A stretch of 64,000 nucleotides of DNA from Solibacillus sp. FSL W7-1436 (GCF_038007305.1 NZ_JBBOWV010000001.1:310001-374000), one strand, 5' to 3'. Counted from the first letter of the stretch, positions 52,515-60,847 are shown. Translations and numbers: made by a program. The notes: generated from the sequence alone by a model not told the origin.

Positions 52515-53889
52515 GTAACTGGCCTCCTAAAGCCCGAAGCATTGGACGGAATTTCACGAGTGTCTCTTCATATTCCGATTGTGCTTCCGAATCTTCGACA
52601 ATGCCTCCGCCTGCATATAAATACGCTTTATCCTGTACTAATGCAGCCGAACGAATTGCTACTGCAAACTCACCATTCCCATCAGCATCCAGCCAACCGA
52701 TTGGTGCCGCATACAGTCCTCGGTTCATCGGCTCATATGTCCGTATGATTTCCATTGCCTGTTCACGCGGAACACCGCCCAAAGCTGGTGTTGGATGCAA
52801 ATGTTTCACAAGCTGCAAAATAGTTGCATCTTCATTCAATTGTCCTTCAACAGGTGTATATAAATGTTGAATATCACGGATTTTTAATAGCTTCGGTCCA
52901 TGAGGGACTTTTACTTCCGTACAATTTTTGTTAAATGTATCGGTAATCATCTCAACAACATAATGATGCTCACCAAGGTTTTTCAGATCGCTCAGCAACG
53001 TTCTTCCCAATTCCTCGTCCGCTTCAGCTGTTGTACCGCGCTTTATCGAACCTGCTACACATGAGGAATAGGCACGCCCGTTGTCTACTTTTACTAAACG
53101 TTCCGGTGATGCACCGTAAAACAGTAAATCCCCGTGCTCCAAGCCAAACAAATAGCTCTCCGGCTGCTCATGCACGACATGCGACAGAATTTGCGGAGAT
53201 GTAATCGTTTCCTCAAACTGCAATGCTAAAGATCGTGCAATGACAACCTTTTGCGCTTCATTTGCTTTGATCAGGCTTGTCACTTTATTGATGGAATTCA
53301 AATATTCCTGCTTATACGGTTCCATATAGCTTGTCATTGTCGGTTTCGGATAGGTTTTCACTTCCTTCACCTGTGCTGCATGAATGAGCTCATCACGCTC
53401 TTTACGAAGTGCTTCAAACGTTTTCGCGCTGTTTTCCTCATCCGTAATATAGTTAATTGTGACATATGCTTTATCATTGCGAATAACTAACTGATGTGTT
53501 GCGACAGTAAAGTAGCTTTGCGGGAAGTTTGTCCATTCTGCCGAAACTTCATTTTGCGGATCAAAAGTAAAGCCGCCGAAAAGGATTGGCTGCAGATGCT
53601 GATCTTCCTGTATGATTTGACTCGTCAGTTTTTTCCATTCACGTTCCACTAAATCGAAACGAGCGTCAGACGCATTGTTTTTAATTGTGTAGGCATGTCC
53701 TAAACCAACCAATGTGAAGGTTTTTTCACGGTTTTGCCAGTAGTTGCGTTTTCCTTTATACTTCAATTCGCCCGCCGCAAAAAATGCCAATGCGGATAAT
53801 CGGCTTACTTCGATCGTTTCCATATAAAAAATTTGCTTTGAATTTGAGCCTACTTCTATTTCAGTGGCGTTGTACCACTTGTGTTGCAT
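52507..53889 (-). CDS. menF: Isochorismate synthase MenF
   Basis: MenF isomerises chorismate to isochorismate, the entry step of menaquinone synthesis. I chose the ATG at 53889 (MQHKWYNATEIEVG, 460 residues), because GGAGGG lies 7 bases before it; an in-frame ATG six codons upstream would put this site inside the gene. Chorismate-binding motifs are KVVIARSLALQFEE, SPERLVKVDNGRAYSSCVAG, LHPTPALGGVPREQAM and YEPMNRGLYAAPIGW. It is the first gene of the men cluster and is divergent from menA. Confidence 0.96.
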   Translation of the reverse strand: MQHKWYNATEIEVGSNSKQIFYMETIEVSRLSALAFFAAGELKYKGKRNYWQNREKTFTLVGLGHAYTIKNNASDARFDLVEREWKKLTSQIIQEDQHLQPILFGGFTFDPQNEVSAEWTNFPQSYFTVATHQLVIRNDKAYVTINYITDEENSAKTFEALRKERDELIHAAQVKEVKTYPKPTMTSYMEPYKQEYLNSINKVTSLIKANEAQKVVIARSLALQFEETITSPQILSHVVHEQPESYLFGLEHGDLLFYGASPERLVKVDNGRAYSSCVAGSIKRGTTAEADEELGRTLLSDLKNLGEHHYVVEMITDTFNKNCTEVKVPHGPKLLKIRDIQHLYTPVEGQLNEDATILQLVKHLHPTPALGGVPREQAMEIIRTYEPMNRGLYAAPIGWLDADGNGEFAVAIRSAALVQDKAYLYAGGGIVEDSEAQSEYEETLVKFRPMLRALGGQLHE

Positions 53890-54131
53890 GAAAATTCCCT
53901 CCGTCATGTTGCAAATTCACTAAGTATGATGCAAGTATAGCGTTATTTTAATACGTGCCTGAATTTTTATATAATTTGCTCATTTTTTTTGCGTTCGCGC
54001 AGTAAATAATACCATCCTATCATAACATTTTTCGAGCAAACGTTACATGTATTGTCCCTTCGCTCTGTTCAATTTGTTTTATTTGCATTACAATAGTTTA
54101 GATAATTGTATTTAGTTAGGAGCGTTTTTTT

Positions 54132-55049
54132 ATGACAAAAGTCGTTGAAGCGGACAAGGGATTTAAAGTCTGGTGGCATTTAACACGCCCCCACACATTA
54201 ACAGCTTCATTTGTACCTGTATTGTTAGGTACGTCTATGGCACTTTCAATAAATCATGAAACAATTCATTTCGGGCTATTTTTTGCAATGCTTATTGCCA
54301 GTATGCTTATACAGGCAGCGACGAATATGTTCAATGAATATTATGATTATAAACTTGGCCTGGATAATGAAAACTCAGTCGGTATCGGAGGCACAATCGT
54401 CCGACATGGTGTAGCACCAAAAACAATTATGGCCATTGCGTTAAGCTTTTACGGTATCGCCATGCTATTAGGCGTTTACATATGTGCCATGACATCCTGG
54501 TGGCTTGTTGCTGTCGGTCTTGTATGTATGCTGATCGGCTATTTGTATACTGGCGGACCGTATCCGATTGCTTATTCACCTTTCGGGGAGCTGGTTTCAG
54601 GAGCAGTAATGGGTATGGGGATTGTTCTAATCGCTTTCTTTATTCAAACAGGAGATGTAACAGCTGATGCTGTAATAATTTCTGTGCCGAGTATGATTTT
54701 AGTTGGGGCTATCATGCTTTCAAATAATATTCGGGATATTGTTGGAGATACAGAGGGCGGGCGTAAAACGATGGCCATTTTAGTTGGTCGACATAACGCT
54801 GTAACAGTGCTTGCCGGTTTCTTTATCGTTTCGTATATTTGGATCGCGGTTCTTGTAGTTATTGGTCATTTGTCACCTTGGGCACTGCTTGTACTACTAA
54901 GCGTGAAGAAACCGATTGAAGCGATTAAATTATTCCGGGCGAAAGAAAAACCGCTAGAAGTAATGCCGGCAATGAAATATACAGCCCAAACAAACACGAT
55001 TTTCGGTTTCTTGTTGGCTGTAGGTCTATTAATTTCATATTTCATTTAA
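54132..55049 (+). CDS. menA: 1,4-dihydroxy-2-naphthoate polyprenyltransferase MenA
   Basis: MenA attaches the prenyl chain to DHNA in the membrane. The 305-residue UbiA-family protein has about nine transmembrane segments and the two Asp-rich motifs: NMFNEYYDYKLGLDNE and NNIRDIVGDTEGGRKT. TAGGAGCG precedes the ATG. It is divergent from menF across about 240 bp that hold both promoters, so the gene keeps the menaquinone pathway in one locus. Confidence 0.96.
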   Translation: MTKVVEADKGFKVWWHLTRPHTLTASFVPVLLGTSMALSINHETIHFGLFFAMLIASMLIQAATNMFNEYYDYKLGLDNENSVGIGGTIVRHGVAPKTIMAIALSFYGIAMLLGVYICAMTSWWLVAVGLVCMLIGYLYTGGPYPIAYSPFGELVSGAVMGMGIVLIAFFIQTGDVTADAVIISVPSMILVGAIMLSNNIRDIVGDTEGGRKTMAILVGRHNAVTVLAGFFIVSYIWIAVLVVIGHLSPWALLVLLSVKKPIEAIKLFRAKEKPLEVMPAMKYTAQTNTIFGFLLAVGLLISYFI

Positions 55050-55057
55050 AACATAGT

Positions 55058-55087
55058 AGAGGTATGTTGAATATTCAACATACCTCT
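55058..55087. terminator. Bidirectional terminator between menA and yteA
   Basis: AGAGGTATGTTGAA pairs perfectly with TTCAACATACCTCT around a 2-base loop; it sits between convergent genes. Confidence 0.85.
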
Positions 55088-55091
55088 TTTA

Positions 55092-55436
55092 CTATTCTGT
55101 CACTTCTTCTACATGGTCAATACATGTTAAAGCTGTCGGAACCGCTTCTAAACGCTCAAAAGGAATCTCTTTTCCACATACGATACATTCACCGTATGTG
55201 CCCTCATCCATGGCATTTAAAGCTGTTTGAATTTTTTCAATTTCATCTTCCTTCAGCTCACTTAATGTTTTTTCTGTAACAATTGTCGTTAAATCGGTTG
55301 CTGCATCTGCCGGATGATTATCAACTGCAGTTATTTCTGTTTCATCTAAAGGCGGCTCTTCATTAACATGCTCCTGCAATGTCGCAAGCTCCTCTTCCAA
55401 AATGCTACGTAATTGTTGTACTTGATTAATATCCAT
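55092..55436 (-). CDS. yteA: DksA/TraR-type zinc-finger protein (YteA-like)
   Basis: The 114-residue protein starts at the ATG at 55436 (MDINQVQQLRSILEEELATL), behind AAAGGGGGATTTAAT; a longer frame overlaps the MerR gene end. An N-terminal coiled coil and an acidic centre (DETEITAVDNHPADAATDL) precede the zinc finger CIVCGKEIPFERLEAVPTALTCIDH, read as CIVC then CIDH: the fourth ligand is His rather than Cys. YteA/YocK-type proteins are general-stress proteins in B. subtilis; the function is otherwise unknown. Confidence 0.85.
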   Translation of the reverse strand: MDINQVQQLRSILEEELATLQEHVNEEPPLDETEITAVDNHPADAATDLTTIVTEKTLSELKEDEIEKIQTALNAMDEGTYGECIVCGKEIPFERLEAVPTALTCIDHVEEVTE

Positions 55437-55500
55437 ATTAAATCCCCCTTTTTCCATTAATAAGATATTACCTTTATGGGGATTTCTAAAACATCTTTTC

Positions 55501-56259
55501 TTATTTGTTTGCTGCATAAACGGTGATTACATCATGCAGAAATTGTGTAGCTCCGGGAGCGACACGCTCATCATAGTAAGCAGTAAACCGTTCATCGGAT
55601 ACATACATCTGCGCCAGGCCAATATGTGCTTCCGGGGTATATTTCGCCCAGGAGAAGCTTAGCCAGCGTTTATGAAGCTCCGCTGCTTCCATTGCTACGT
55701 CTGATGTTACGTCTCCGAACACAAGCGCTTCTTTTAAACGTTCAAACAATTGTTGTTCCAATTGCTGCATTGCATTATATTGCTCTTCTGACATATCCCT
55801 GAATTGTTTATTGCTCGCTTCCACTTGATCTTCGCCGTACTTATCTCGGATTTCCTGGCCATAGGTCTTTTCGTTTTCTTCTATTAATTTATTTTTAAAC
55901 ACATTAAACTTTTGTTCATTTGTCATCTTAATTTCCCCTTCCATCGTTTGGATTGTTTGTTCTATCGTTATTAGTAAGTCGTCGATATATCTTCTTTTCT
56001 TTTGTAATAGCTCGGATTGTTTCTTTAGTGCTTCTTTTACTTCATAATCAGGATGATCGAGCAATTTTTTTATTTCCTCTAACTTAAAATCAAGCTCCCT
56101 GTAAAAAAGTATTTGCTGTAACCGGTCAATATCCCCTTGGCTATACTGCCGGTAGCCATTTTCCGCAACAGCAGAAGGCTTCAGCAAACCGATTTCATCA
56201 TAATAACGCAGTGTGCGTGCACTCACACCTGATAGCTTGACCAGTTCGTTAATCAGCAC
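55501..56259 (-). CDS. MerR-family regulator with TipAS effector domain (Mta-like)
   Basis: The 252-residue protein has an N-terminal MerR winged helix (INELVKLSGVSARTLRYYDEIGLLKPS, read in two parts), a dimerisation helix at residues ~75-115, and a C-terminal TipAS domain (residues ~125-250; QYNAMQQLEQQLFERL, HKRWLSFSWAKYTPEAHIGLA), which in TipAL/Mta/SkgA regulators senses drugs and activates efflux or defence genes. No efflux gene is next to it. Its own promoter has the 19-bp spacer typical of MerR control, so it probably activates itself. Confidence 0.9.
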   Translation of the reverse strand: MLINELVKLSGVSARTLRYYDEIGLLKPSAVAENGYRQYSQGDIDRLQQILFYRELDFKLEEIKKLLDHPDYEVKEALKKQSELLQKKRRYIDDLLITIEQTIQTMEGEIKMTNEQKFNVFKNKLIEENEKTYGQEIRDKYGEDQVEASNKQFRDMSEEQYNAMQQLEQQLFERLKEALVFGDVTSDVAMEAAELHKRWLSFSWAKYTPEAHIGLAQMYVSDERFTAYYDERVAPGATQFLHDVITVYAANK

Positions 56260-56279
56260 ATGATCACCTCCTATTTAGT

Positions 56280-56310
56280 ACTATAAAGGTTGACGCAACG
56301 TGAAGGTCAA
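56280..56310 (-). promoter_or_regulatory. MerR-type promoter with 19-bp spacer
   Basis: On the minus strand TTGACC and TATAGT are 19 bp apart, and a TTGAC/GTCAA dyad lies between and around the -35 side. MerR-family activators remodel such over-long spacers. AGGAGGTGATC and the regulator ATG follow about 20 bases later. Confidence 0.7.
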
Positions 56311-56338
56311 TAGTTAATTATATTTCCTTAATTAATTC

Positions 56339-56373
56339 TAAAAAAAAAGCTAACCCAATTTTTCAGGTTGCTT
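56339..56373 (-). terminator. Terminator after the NUDIX gene
   Basis: AAGC-AACC pairs with GGTT-A-GCTT (one bulge), followed leftward by nine T; it overlaps the stop codon. Confidence 0.65.
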
Positions 56374-56989
56374 CAAATAATATTTTTTTCAAACTTGGGA
56401 TAAACTCGAGCAAATAGCTTTCAGGCAGTGCAGACATCTGTTCTAGTCCAATATGTTTCACTTCATAATGACGTATATCATTTTCATAATGATAACCGGA
56501 TACTTCAATTTTCTTTACTTTATGTGTCGCAAGCAATATAAATTGATTTAAGTTAGCAGAGTAAATACCGTCGAGTTCTTCCCGTTGAAGTGTAAACTTC
56601 TCGATTCCTCCTGTTAACTCATAAACAAATACATTTGCAAACTCATAATCCTTTATTTTTTCATTGTCTATACTGTACGGGATGACTCCAAGTGATGTTA
56701 ATTGCGAAAACTTTGCGTTAATCCCTACTTCTTCCTCTAATTCGCGTACACCATCTTCAATCGTCTCCGTTGCCAGTATATGACCAGCTGCGGTAATATC
56801 AAACTGGTTTGGATAATCCTTTTTAGTTTTGTTTCTCAACTGTAAATAAATACGCCATTCAGAATTTGTTTTTTCAATAACCCAGCAATGAAACACTTCA
56901 TGCCAATAACCTTTTGCATGAATGAGATCACGTTGTTCAATGCCCTTTTCCTTATAATATTGATCAAATACTTTTAATCGTTCATTCAC
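56363..56989 (-). CDS. NUDIX hydrolase, IPP-isomerase-like subgroup
   Basis: The 208-residue protein starts at a GTG at 56989 (V/MNERLKVFDQYYKEKG), behind AAAGGAGCGG. The longer frame of 252 residues runs into tRNA-Glu and is not credible. The Nudix box reads GHILATETIEDGVRELEEEVG, read as GHILATETIE and VRELEEEVG. The N-terminal HEVFHCWVIEK and LQLRNKTKKDYPNQFDITAAG resemble Nudix proteins related to isopentenyl-diphosphate isomerase, which often process diphosphates. The substrate is unknown. Confidence 0.85.
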   Translation of the reverse strand: MNERLKVFDQYYKEKGIEQRDLIHAKGYWHEVFHCWVIEKTNSEWRIYLQLRNKTKKDYPNQFDITAAGHILATETIEDGVRELEEEVGINAKFSQLTSLGVIPYSIDNEKIKDYEFANVFVYELTGGIEKFTLQREELDGIYSANLNQFILLATHKVKKIEVSGYHYENDIRHYEVKHIGLEQMSALPESYLLEFIPSLKKILFEAT

Positions 56990-57009
56990 AAGATCCGCTC
57001 CTTTTATAC

Positions 57010-57046
57010 AAAAAAACGCTAAGTACATGTAACAGTACTTAGCGTT
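57010..57046 (-). terminator. Terminator after tRNA cluster 1
   Basis: AACGCTAAGTAC pairs perfectly with GTACTTAGCGTT, followed leftward by seven T. Confidence 0.9.
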
Positions 57047-57063
57047 TTCCGTTTTTCTATGTA

Positions 57064-57135
57064 TGACCCGTACGGGATTCGAACCCGTGTTACCGCCGTG
57101 AAAGGGCGGTGTCTTAACCACTTGACCAACGGGCC
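57064..57135 (-). tRNA. tRNA-Glu (TTC), cluster 1
   Basis: Cloverleaf with 5' GGCCCGT and 3' ACGGGTC; anticodon loop CTTTCAC. CCA is not encoded. It is the last gene of the cluster. Confidence 0.95.
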
Positions 57136-57137
57136 GA

Positions 57138-57228
57138 TGGCGGAGACAGAGGGATTTGAACCCTCGCGCCGCTTACGCGACCTACACCCTTAGCAGGGGC
57201 GCCTCTTCAGCCTCTTGAGTATGTCCCC
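57138..57228 (-). tRNA. tRNA-Ser (GCT), cluster 1
   Basis: Class II tRNA with long variable arm; anticodon stem-loop CCCTGCTAAGGG. CCA is encoded. Confidence 0.95.
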
Positions 57229-57242
57229 AAAAATAGAAAAAA

Positions 57243-57318
57243 TGGCTCCGAAGGCAGGACTCGAACCTGCGACCTGCCGGTTAACAGCCGGATGCTCTAC
57301 CAACTGAGCTACTTCGGA
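57243..57318 (-). tRNA. tRNA-Asn (GTT), cluster 1
   Basis: Acceptor TCCGAAG/CTTCGGA, discriminator G, anticodon loop CTGTTAA; CCA encoded. Confidence 0.95.
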
Positions 57319-57327
57319 ATAATACTA

Positions 57328-57404
<77 letters not shown>

Positions 57405-57415
57405 TATTTAAAAAC

Positions 57416-57489
57416 TGGAGCGGGTGATCGGAATCGAACCGACAACATCAGCTTGGAAGGCTGAGGTTTTACCACTAAACTACACCCGC
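57416..57489 (-). tRNA. tRNA-Gly (TCC), cluster 1
   Basis: Acceptor GCGGGTG/CACCCGC, anticodon loop CTTCCAA; CCA encoded. In B. subtilis trnB a tRNA-His stands between this gene and tRNA-Phe; here it is absent. Confidence 0.95.
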
Positions 57490-57492
57490 ATA

Positions 57493-57568
57493 TGGTGGGT
57501 TTGGACGGAATCGAACCGCCGACACTTAGAGCTTCAATCTAATGCTCTACCAACTGAGCTACAAACCC
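57493..57568 (-). tRNA. tRNA-Phe (GAA), cluster 1
   Basis: Acceptor GGGTTTG/CAAACCC, anticodon loop TTGAAGC; CCA encoded. Confidence 0.95.
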
Positions 57569-57573
57569 ACAAA

Positions 57574-57649
57574 TGGCGGTCCCGACCGGGATCGAACCGG
57601 CGATCTCCTGCGTGACAGGCAGGCATGTTAACCGCTACACCACGGGACC
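57574..57649 (-). tRNA. tRNA-Asp (GTC), cluster 1
   Basis: Acceptor GGTCCCG/CGGGACC, anticodon loop CTGTCAC; CCA encoded. Confidence 0.95.
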
Positions 57650-57652
57650 ATT

Positions 57653-57727
<75 letters not shown>

Positions 57728-57772
57728 ATAATATAATGTTTGAACCTGTTTTAAGTACCCAGTTTGTAAAAA

Positions 57773-57865
57773 TGGAGGAGGTAGAGGGATTCGAACCCCC
57801 GCGCGGTGTTACCCGCCTGTCGGTTTTCAAGACCGATCCCTTCAGCCAGACTTGGGTATACCTCC
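57773..57865 (-). tRNA. tRNA-Ser (TGA), cluster 1
   Basis: Class II tRNA, acceptor GGAGGTA/TACCTCC, anticodon loop CTTGAAA; CCA encoded. The discriminator base reads T, not the usual G. Confidence 0.93.
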
Positions 57866-57889
57866 ATTATAAATGATTTGTACGTTAAC

Positions 57890-57966
57890 TGGTGGACCTT
57901 ACAGGACTCGAACCTGTGACCGGACGGTTATGAGCCGTCTGCTCTAACCAACTGAGCTAAAGGTCC
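57890..57966 (-). tRNA. tRNA-Ile2 (CAT, lysidine type), cluster 1
   Basis: Acceptor GGACCTT/AAGGTCC with anticodon CAT. Its position between Met and Ser equals the Ile gene of B. subtilis trnB, so I read it as the CAT tRNA converted to Ile by TilS. An elongator Met cannot be excluded from sequence alone. Confidence 0.8.
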
Positions 57967-57973
57967 TTTAAGA

Positions 57974-58047
57974 TGGCGGCAGAGGGAGTCGAACCCACGA
58001 CCTTTCGGGTATGAACCGAGTGCTCTAGCCAACTGAGCTACACCGCC
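57974..58047 (-). tRNA. Elongator tRNA-Met (CAT), cluster 1
   Basis: Acceptor GGCGGTG with TGCCGCC, anticodon loop TTCATAC, as in B. subtilis elongator Met; CCA not encoded. Confidence 0.88.
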
Positions 58048-58075
58048 AGGATCTTTATTTTGGTTACAAAAAATA

Positions 58076-58151
58076 TGGTGGAGCCTAGCGGGATCGAACC
58101 GCTGACCTCCTGCGTGCAAGGCAGGCGCTCTCCCAGCTGAGCTAAGGCCCC
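58076..58151 (-). tRNA. tRNA-Ala (TGC), cluster 1
   Basis: Acceptor GGGGCCT with AGGCTCC, including the G3-T70 wobble that identifies alanine tRNA; anticodon loop CTTGCAC; CCA encoded. Confidence 0.95.
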
Positions 58152-58156
58152 AATAA

Positions 58157-58233
58157 TGGTCGGAATGACAGGATTCGAACCTACGACCCCTTGGTCCCAA
58201 ACCAAGTGCTCTACCAAGCTGAGCTACATTCCG
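58157..58233 (-). tRNA. tRNA-Pro (TGG), cluster 1
   Basis: Acceptor CGGAATG/CATTCCG, anticodon loop TTTGGGA; CCA encoded. Confidence 0.95.
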
Positions 58234-58241
58234 AAATAATA

Positions 58242-58318
<77 letters not shown>

Positions 58319-58335
58319 ATATTGTTTATAAAAGA

Positions 58336-58424
58336 TGGTGCCGAGGGCCGGAATCGAACCGGCACGGTGATCACTCACCGCAGGATTTTAAGTCCTGTGC
58401 GTCTGCCAGTTCCGCCACCCCGGC
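58336..58424 (-). tRNA. tRNA-Leu (TAA), cluster 1
   Basis: Class II tRNA, acceptor GCCGGGG with CCTCGGC, anticodon loop CTTAAAA; CCA encoded. Confidence 0.95.
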
Positions 58425-58429
58425 ATTTT

Positions 58430-58504
58430 TGGAGCGGAAGACGAGGTTCGAACTCGCGACCCCCACCTTGGCAAGGTGGTGTTCTACCACTGAACTACTT
58501 CCGC
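58430..58504 (-). tRNA. tRNA-Gly (GCC), cluster 1
   Basis: Acceptor GCGGAAG/CTTCCGC, anticodon loop TTGCCAA; CCA encoded. Confidence 0.95.
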
Positions 58505-58550
58505 AAAATGCTTAAGATATTTTTACTCTGACAGTAATATGAAATTAAAA

Positions 58551-58635
58551 TGGTGCGGGTGAAGGGAGTCGAACCCCCACGCCTTGCGGCGCTAGATCCT
58601 AAGTCTAGTGCGTCTGCCAATTCCGCCACACCCGC
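58551..58635 (-). tRNA. tRNA-Leu (TAG), cluster 1
   Basis: Class II tRNA, acceptor GCGGGTG/CACCCGC, anticodon loop CTTAGGA; CCA encoded. Confidence 0.95.
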
Positions 58636-58659
58636 TAAGCAGTATTTAACTATAAAAAC

Positions 58660-58735
58660 TGGTGAGCCATGAAGGACTCGAACCTTCGACCCTCTGATTA
58701 AAAGTCAGATGCTCTACCAACTGAGCTAATGGCTC
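58660..58735 (-). tRNA. tRNA-Lys (TTT), cluster 1
   Basis: Acceptor GAGCCAT/ATGGCTC, anticodon loop CTTTTAA; CCA encoded. Confidence 0.95.
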
Positions 58736-58741
58736 TCTAAA

Positions 58742-58817
<76 letters not shown>

Positions 58818-58826
58818 ATTTAGAAA

Positions 58827-58902
58827 TGGTGGAGGATGACGGGCTCGAACCGCCGACCCCCTGCTTGTAAGGCAGGTGCTCTCCCAGCTGAGCTAATCCT
58901 CC
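58827..58902 (-). tRNA. tRNA-Val (TAC), cluster 1, first gene
   Basis: Acceptor GGAGGAT/ATCCTCC, anticodon loop CTTACAA; CCA encoded. Identity with cluster 2 ends exactly at its first base. Confidence 0.95.
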
Positions 58903-58961
58903 TGGGTATTTGCTGATTACTCTTTCGTAACCGCATGTCCTTTCTCTTAAGGACAAGATTT

Positions 58962-58990
58962 ATATTATCATTACTTTTTTTATAATGCAA
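58962..58990 (-). promoter_or_regulatory. Candidate SigmaA promoter of tRNA cluster 1
   Basis: TTGCAT and TAATAT on the minus strand are 17 bp apart, about 53 bp upstream of tRNA-Val. A GTCCTT/AAGGAC hairpin (58937-58954) lies in the leader. Confidence 0.5.
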
Positions 58991-59883
58991 TACCTTTTTT
59001 GAAATTATTTTTATAAAATATATTTATTTCTAATTTTTCCATTATTCAACCGAGGTTGCGGATGAAAACGTTTACTTAGTATAACGAAATTCTAATATGT
59101 TTTACTAACTTTATCAAGACTTGTTTTTAATATTTATAAATCATTCTGATATAATTATTAATATTACTTATAGATATCAAGTGTTTTGGAATATACGACT
59201 ACTTATTTATACATTTTATAGAGTAAAGCTGTCAAGAAAATGTTCGTACATTTATCATTGTTTTTAAAGTATTGATAGAATCCGTTTTTTAAAGAATTCC
59301 CACCTATTGGTTTCTCAATATACTCTTTATCCTTATATTATTTCCATTATTATCGAGGTTTTTTGTTATTCTATAATAATAATTTATCTATTTAAGGGCG
59401 CTTACAATTGCCTATTTCATTATATGGTGTTAATGCATACGGCAACTTTATTTGGATTATAAGATTCGAGCGTTAAATCCTTATTATTATCTATTAACTG
59501 CTTTTTACGGTGTTTTTTGATGAACCGGGTATTTTTATATCCCTATTTACATTAATGCTTGGAAATCGGTTTAAACACCCCTCTAATATAGCAGCAACTA
59601 AGCTTGTATACTCATAATCTCTACCATGATTAAATAACCGTAAACTCTCTGCTTCTTTTCCGCTCCTGCCTACTTGTATTGTTCTTTCTTAATCCCTGCA
59701 CCTTCTAGTATAGTGATCCGGCGGGGAATTCTGCTTTTACAGGCAGTACCATTAAATAATATAAGTTTAAAATTGATTACCCTTTTGGGTTCATTATTAT
59801 AAGACAGCATAATATTGTGTCAGAAATTATTCAGCCTTTAAATACAGCAGCATTGTTTATTATCTTAAGAGAGCTTTAACGCA
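58991..59883. other. Gene-free AT-rich spacer between the tRNA clusters
   Basis: Almost 900 bases without a frame longer than 60 codons, without rRNA or tRNA similarity that I can see, and with many stops. It separates cluster 1 from the rrn-linked cluster 2 and may be decayed DNA from a lost rRNA operon or an insertion. Confidence 0.6.
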
Positions 59884-59920
59884 CAAAAAAACGCTAAATA
59901 CCGTAACAGTACTTAGCGTT
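59884..59920 (-). terminator. Terminator after tRNA cluster 2
   Basis: AACGCTAAATAC and GTACTTAGCGTT form a stem with one mismatch, followed leftward by T7. It differs from the cluster 1 terminator at a few bases in the left arm and loop. Confidence 0.85.
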
Positions 59921-59937
59921 TTCCGTTTTTCTATGTA

Positions 59938-60009
59938 TGACCCGTACGGGATTCGAACCCGTGTTACCGCCGTGAAAGGGCGGTGTCTTAACCACTTGAC
60001 CAACGGGCC
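59938..60009 (-). tRNA. tRNA-Glu (TTC), cluster 2
   Basis: Identical by eye to the copy 2,874 bp to the left; anticodon loop CTTTCAC. Confidence 0.95.
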
Positions 60010-60011
60010 GA

Positions 60012-60102
60012 TGGCGGAGACAGAGGGATTTGAACCCTCGCGCCGCTTACGCGACCTACACCCTTAGCAGGGGCGCCTCTTCAGCCTCTTGAGTATGTCC
60101 CC
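60012..60102 (-). tRNA. tRNA-Ser (GCT), cluster 2
   Basis: Class II; identical to the cluster 1 copy. Confidence 0.95.
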
Positions 60103-60116
60103 AAAAATAGAAAAAA

Positions 60117-60192
60117 TGGCTCCGAAGGCAGGACTCGAACCTGCGACCTGCCGGTTAACAGCCGGATGCTCTACCAACTGAGCTACTTCGGA
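60117..60192 (-). tRNA. tRNA-Asn (GTT), cluster 2
   Basis: Identical to the cluster 1 copy; anticodon loop CTGTTAA. Confidence 0.95.
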
Positions 60193-60201
60193 ATAATACT
60201 A

Positions 60202-60278
<77 letters not shown>

Positions 60279-60289
60279 TATTTAAAAAC

Positions 60290-60363
60290 TGGAGCGGGTG
60301 ATCGGAATCGAACCGACAACATCAGCTTGGAAGGCTGAGGTTTTACCACTAAACTACACCCGC
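60290..60363 (-). tRNA. tRNA-Gly (TCC), cluster 2
   Basis: Identical to the cluster 1 copy; no tRNA-His precedes it here either. Confidence 0.95.
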
Positions 60364-60366
60364 ATA

Positions 60367-60442
60367 TGGTGGGTTTGGACGGAATCGAACCGCCGACACT
60401 TAGAGCTTCAATCTAATGCTCTACCAACTGAGCTACAAACCC
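60367..60442 (-). tRNA. tRNA-Phe (GAA), cluster 2
   Basis: Identical to the cluster 1 copy; anticodon loop TTGAAGC. Confidence 0.95.
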
Positions 60443-60447
60443 ACAAA

Positions 60448-60523
60448 TGGCGGTCCCGACCGGGATCGAACCGGCGATCTCCTGCGTGACAGGCAGGCAT
60501 GTTAACCGCTACACCACGGGACC
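60448..60523 (-). tRNA. tRNA-Asp (GTC), cluster 2
   Basis: Identical to the cluster 1 copy; anticodon loop CTGTCAC. Confidence 0.95.
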
Positions 60524-60526
60524 ATT

Positions 60527-60601
<75 letters not shown>

Positions 60602-60646
60602 ATAATATAATGTTTGAACCTGTTTTAAGTACCCAGTTTGTAAAAA

Positions 60647-60739
60647 TGGAGGAGGTAGAGGGATTCGAACCCCCGCGCGGTGTTACCCGCCTGTCGGTTT
60701 TCAAGACCGATCCCTTCAGCCAGACTTGGGTATACCTCC
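60647..60739 (-). tRNA. tRNA-Ser (TGA), cluster 2
   Basis: Class II; identical to the cluster 1 copy, including the T discriminator. Confidence 0.93.
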
Positions 60740-60763
60740 ATTATAAATGATTTGTACGTTAAC

Positions 60764-60840
60764 TGGTGGACCTTACAGGACTCGAACCTGTGACCGGACG
60801 GTTATGAGCCGTCTGCTCTAACCAACTGAGCTAAAGGTCC
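60764..60840 (-). tRNA. tRNA-Ile2 (CAT, lysidine type), cluster 2
   Basis: Identical to the cluster 1 copy; same reasoning from position in the trnB-like order. Confidence 0.8.
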
Positions 60841-60847
60841 TTTAAGA

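Noticed and set aside
56990..57121. 44-codon N-terminal extension of the NUDIX gene
   Set aside because: It runs through the tRNA terminator and into tRNA-Glu; the GTG at 56989 has the ribosome binding site.
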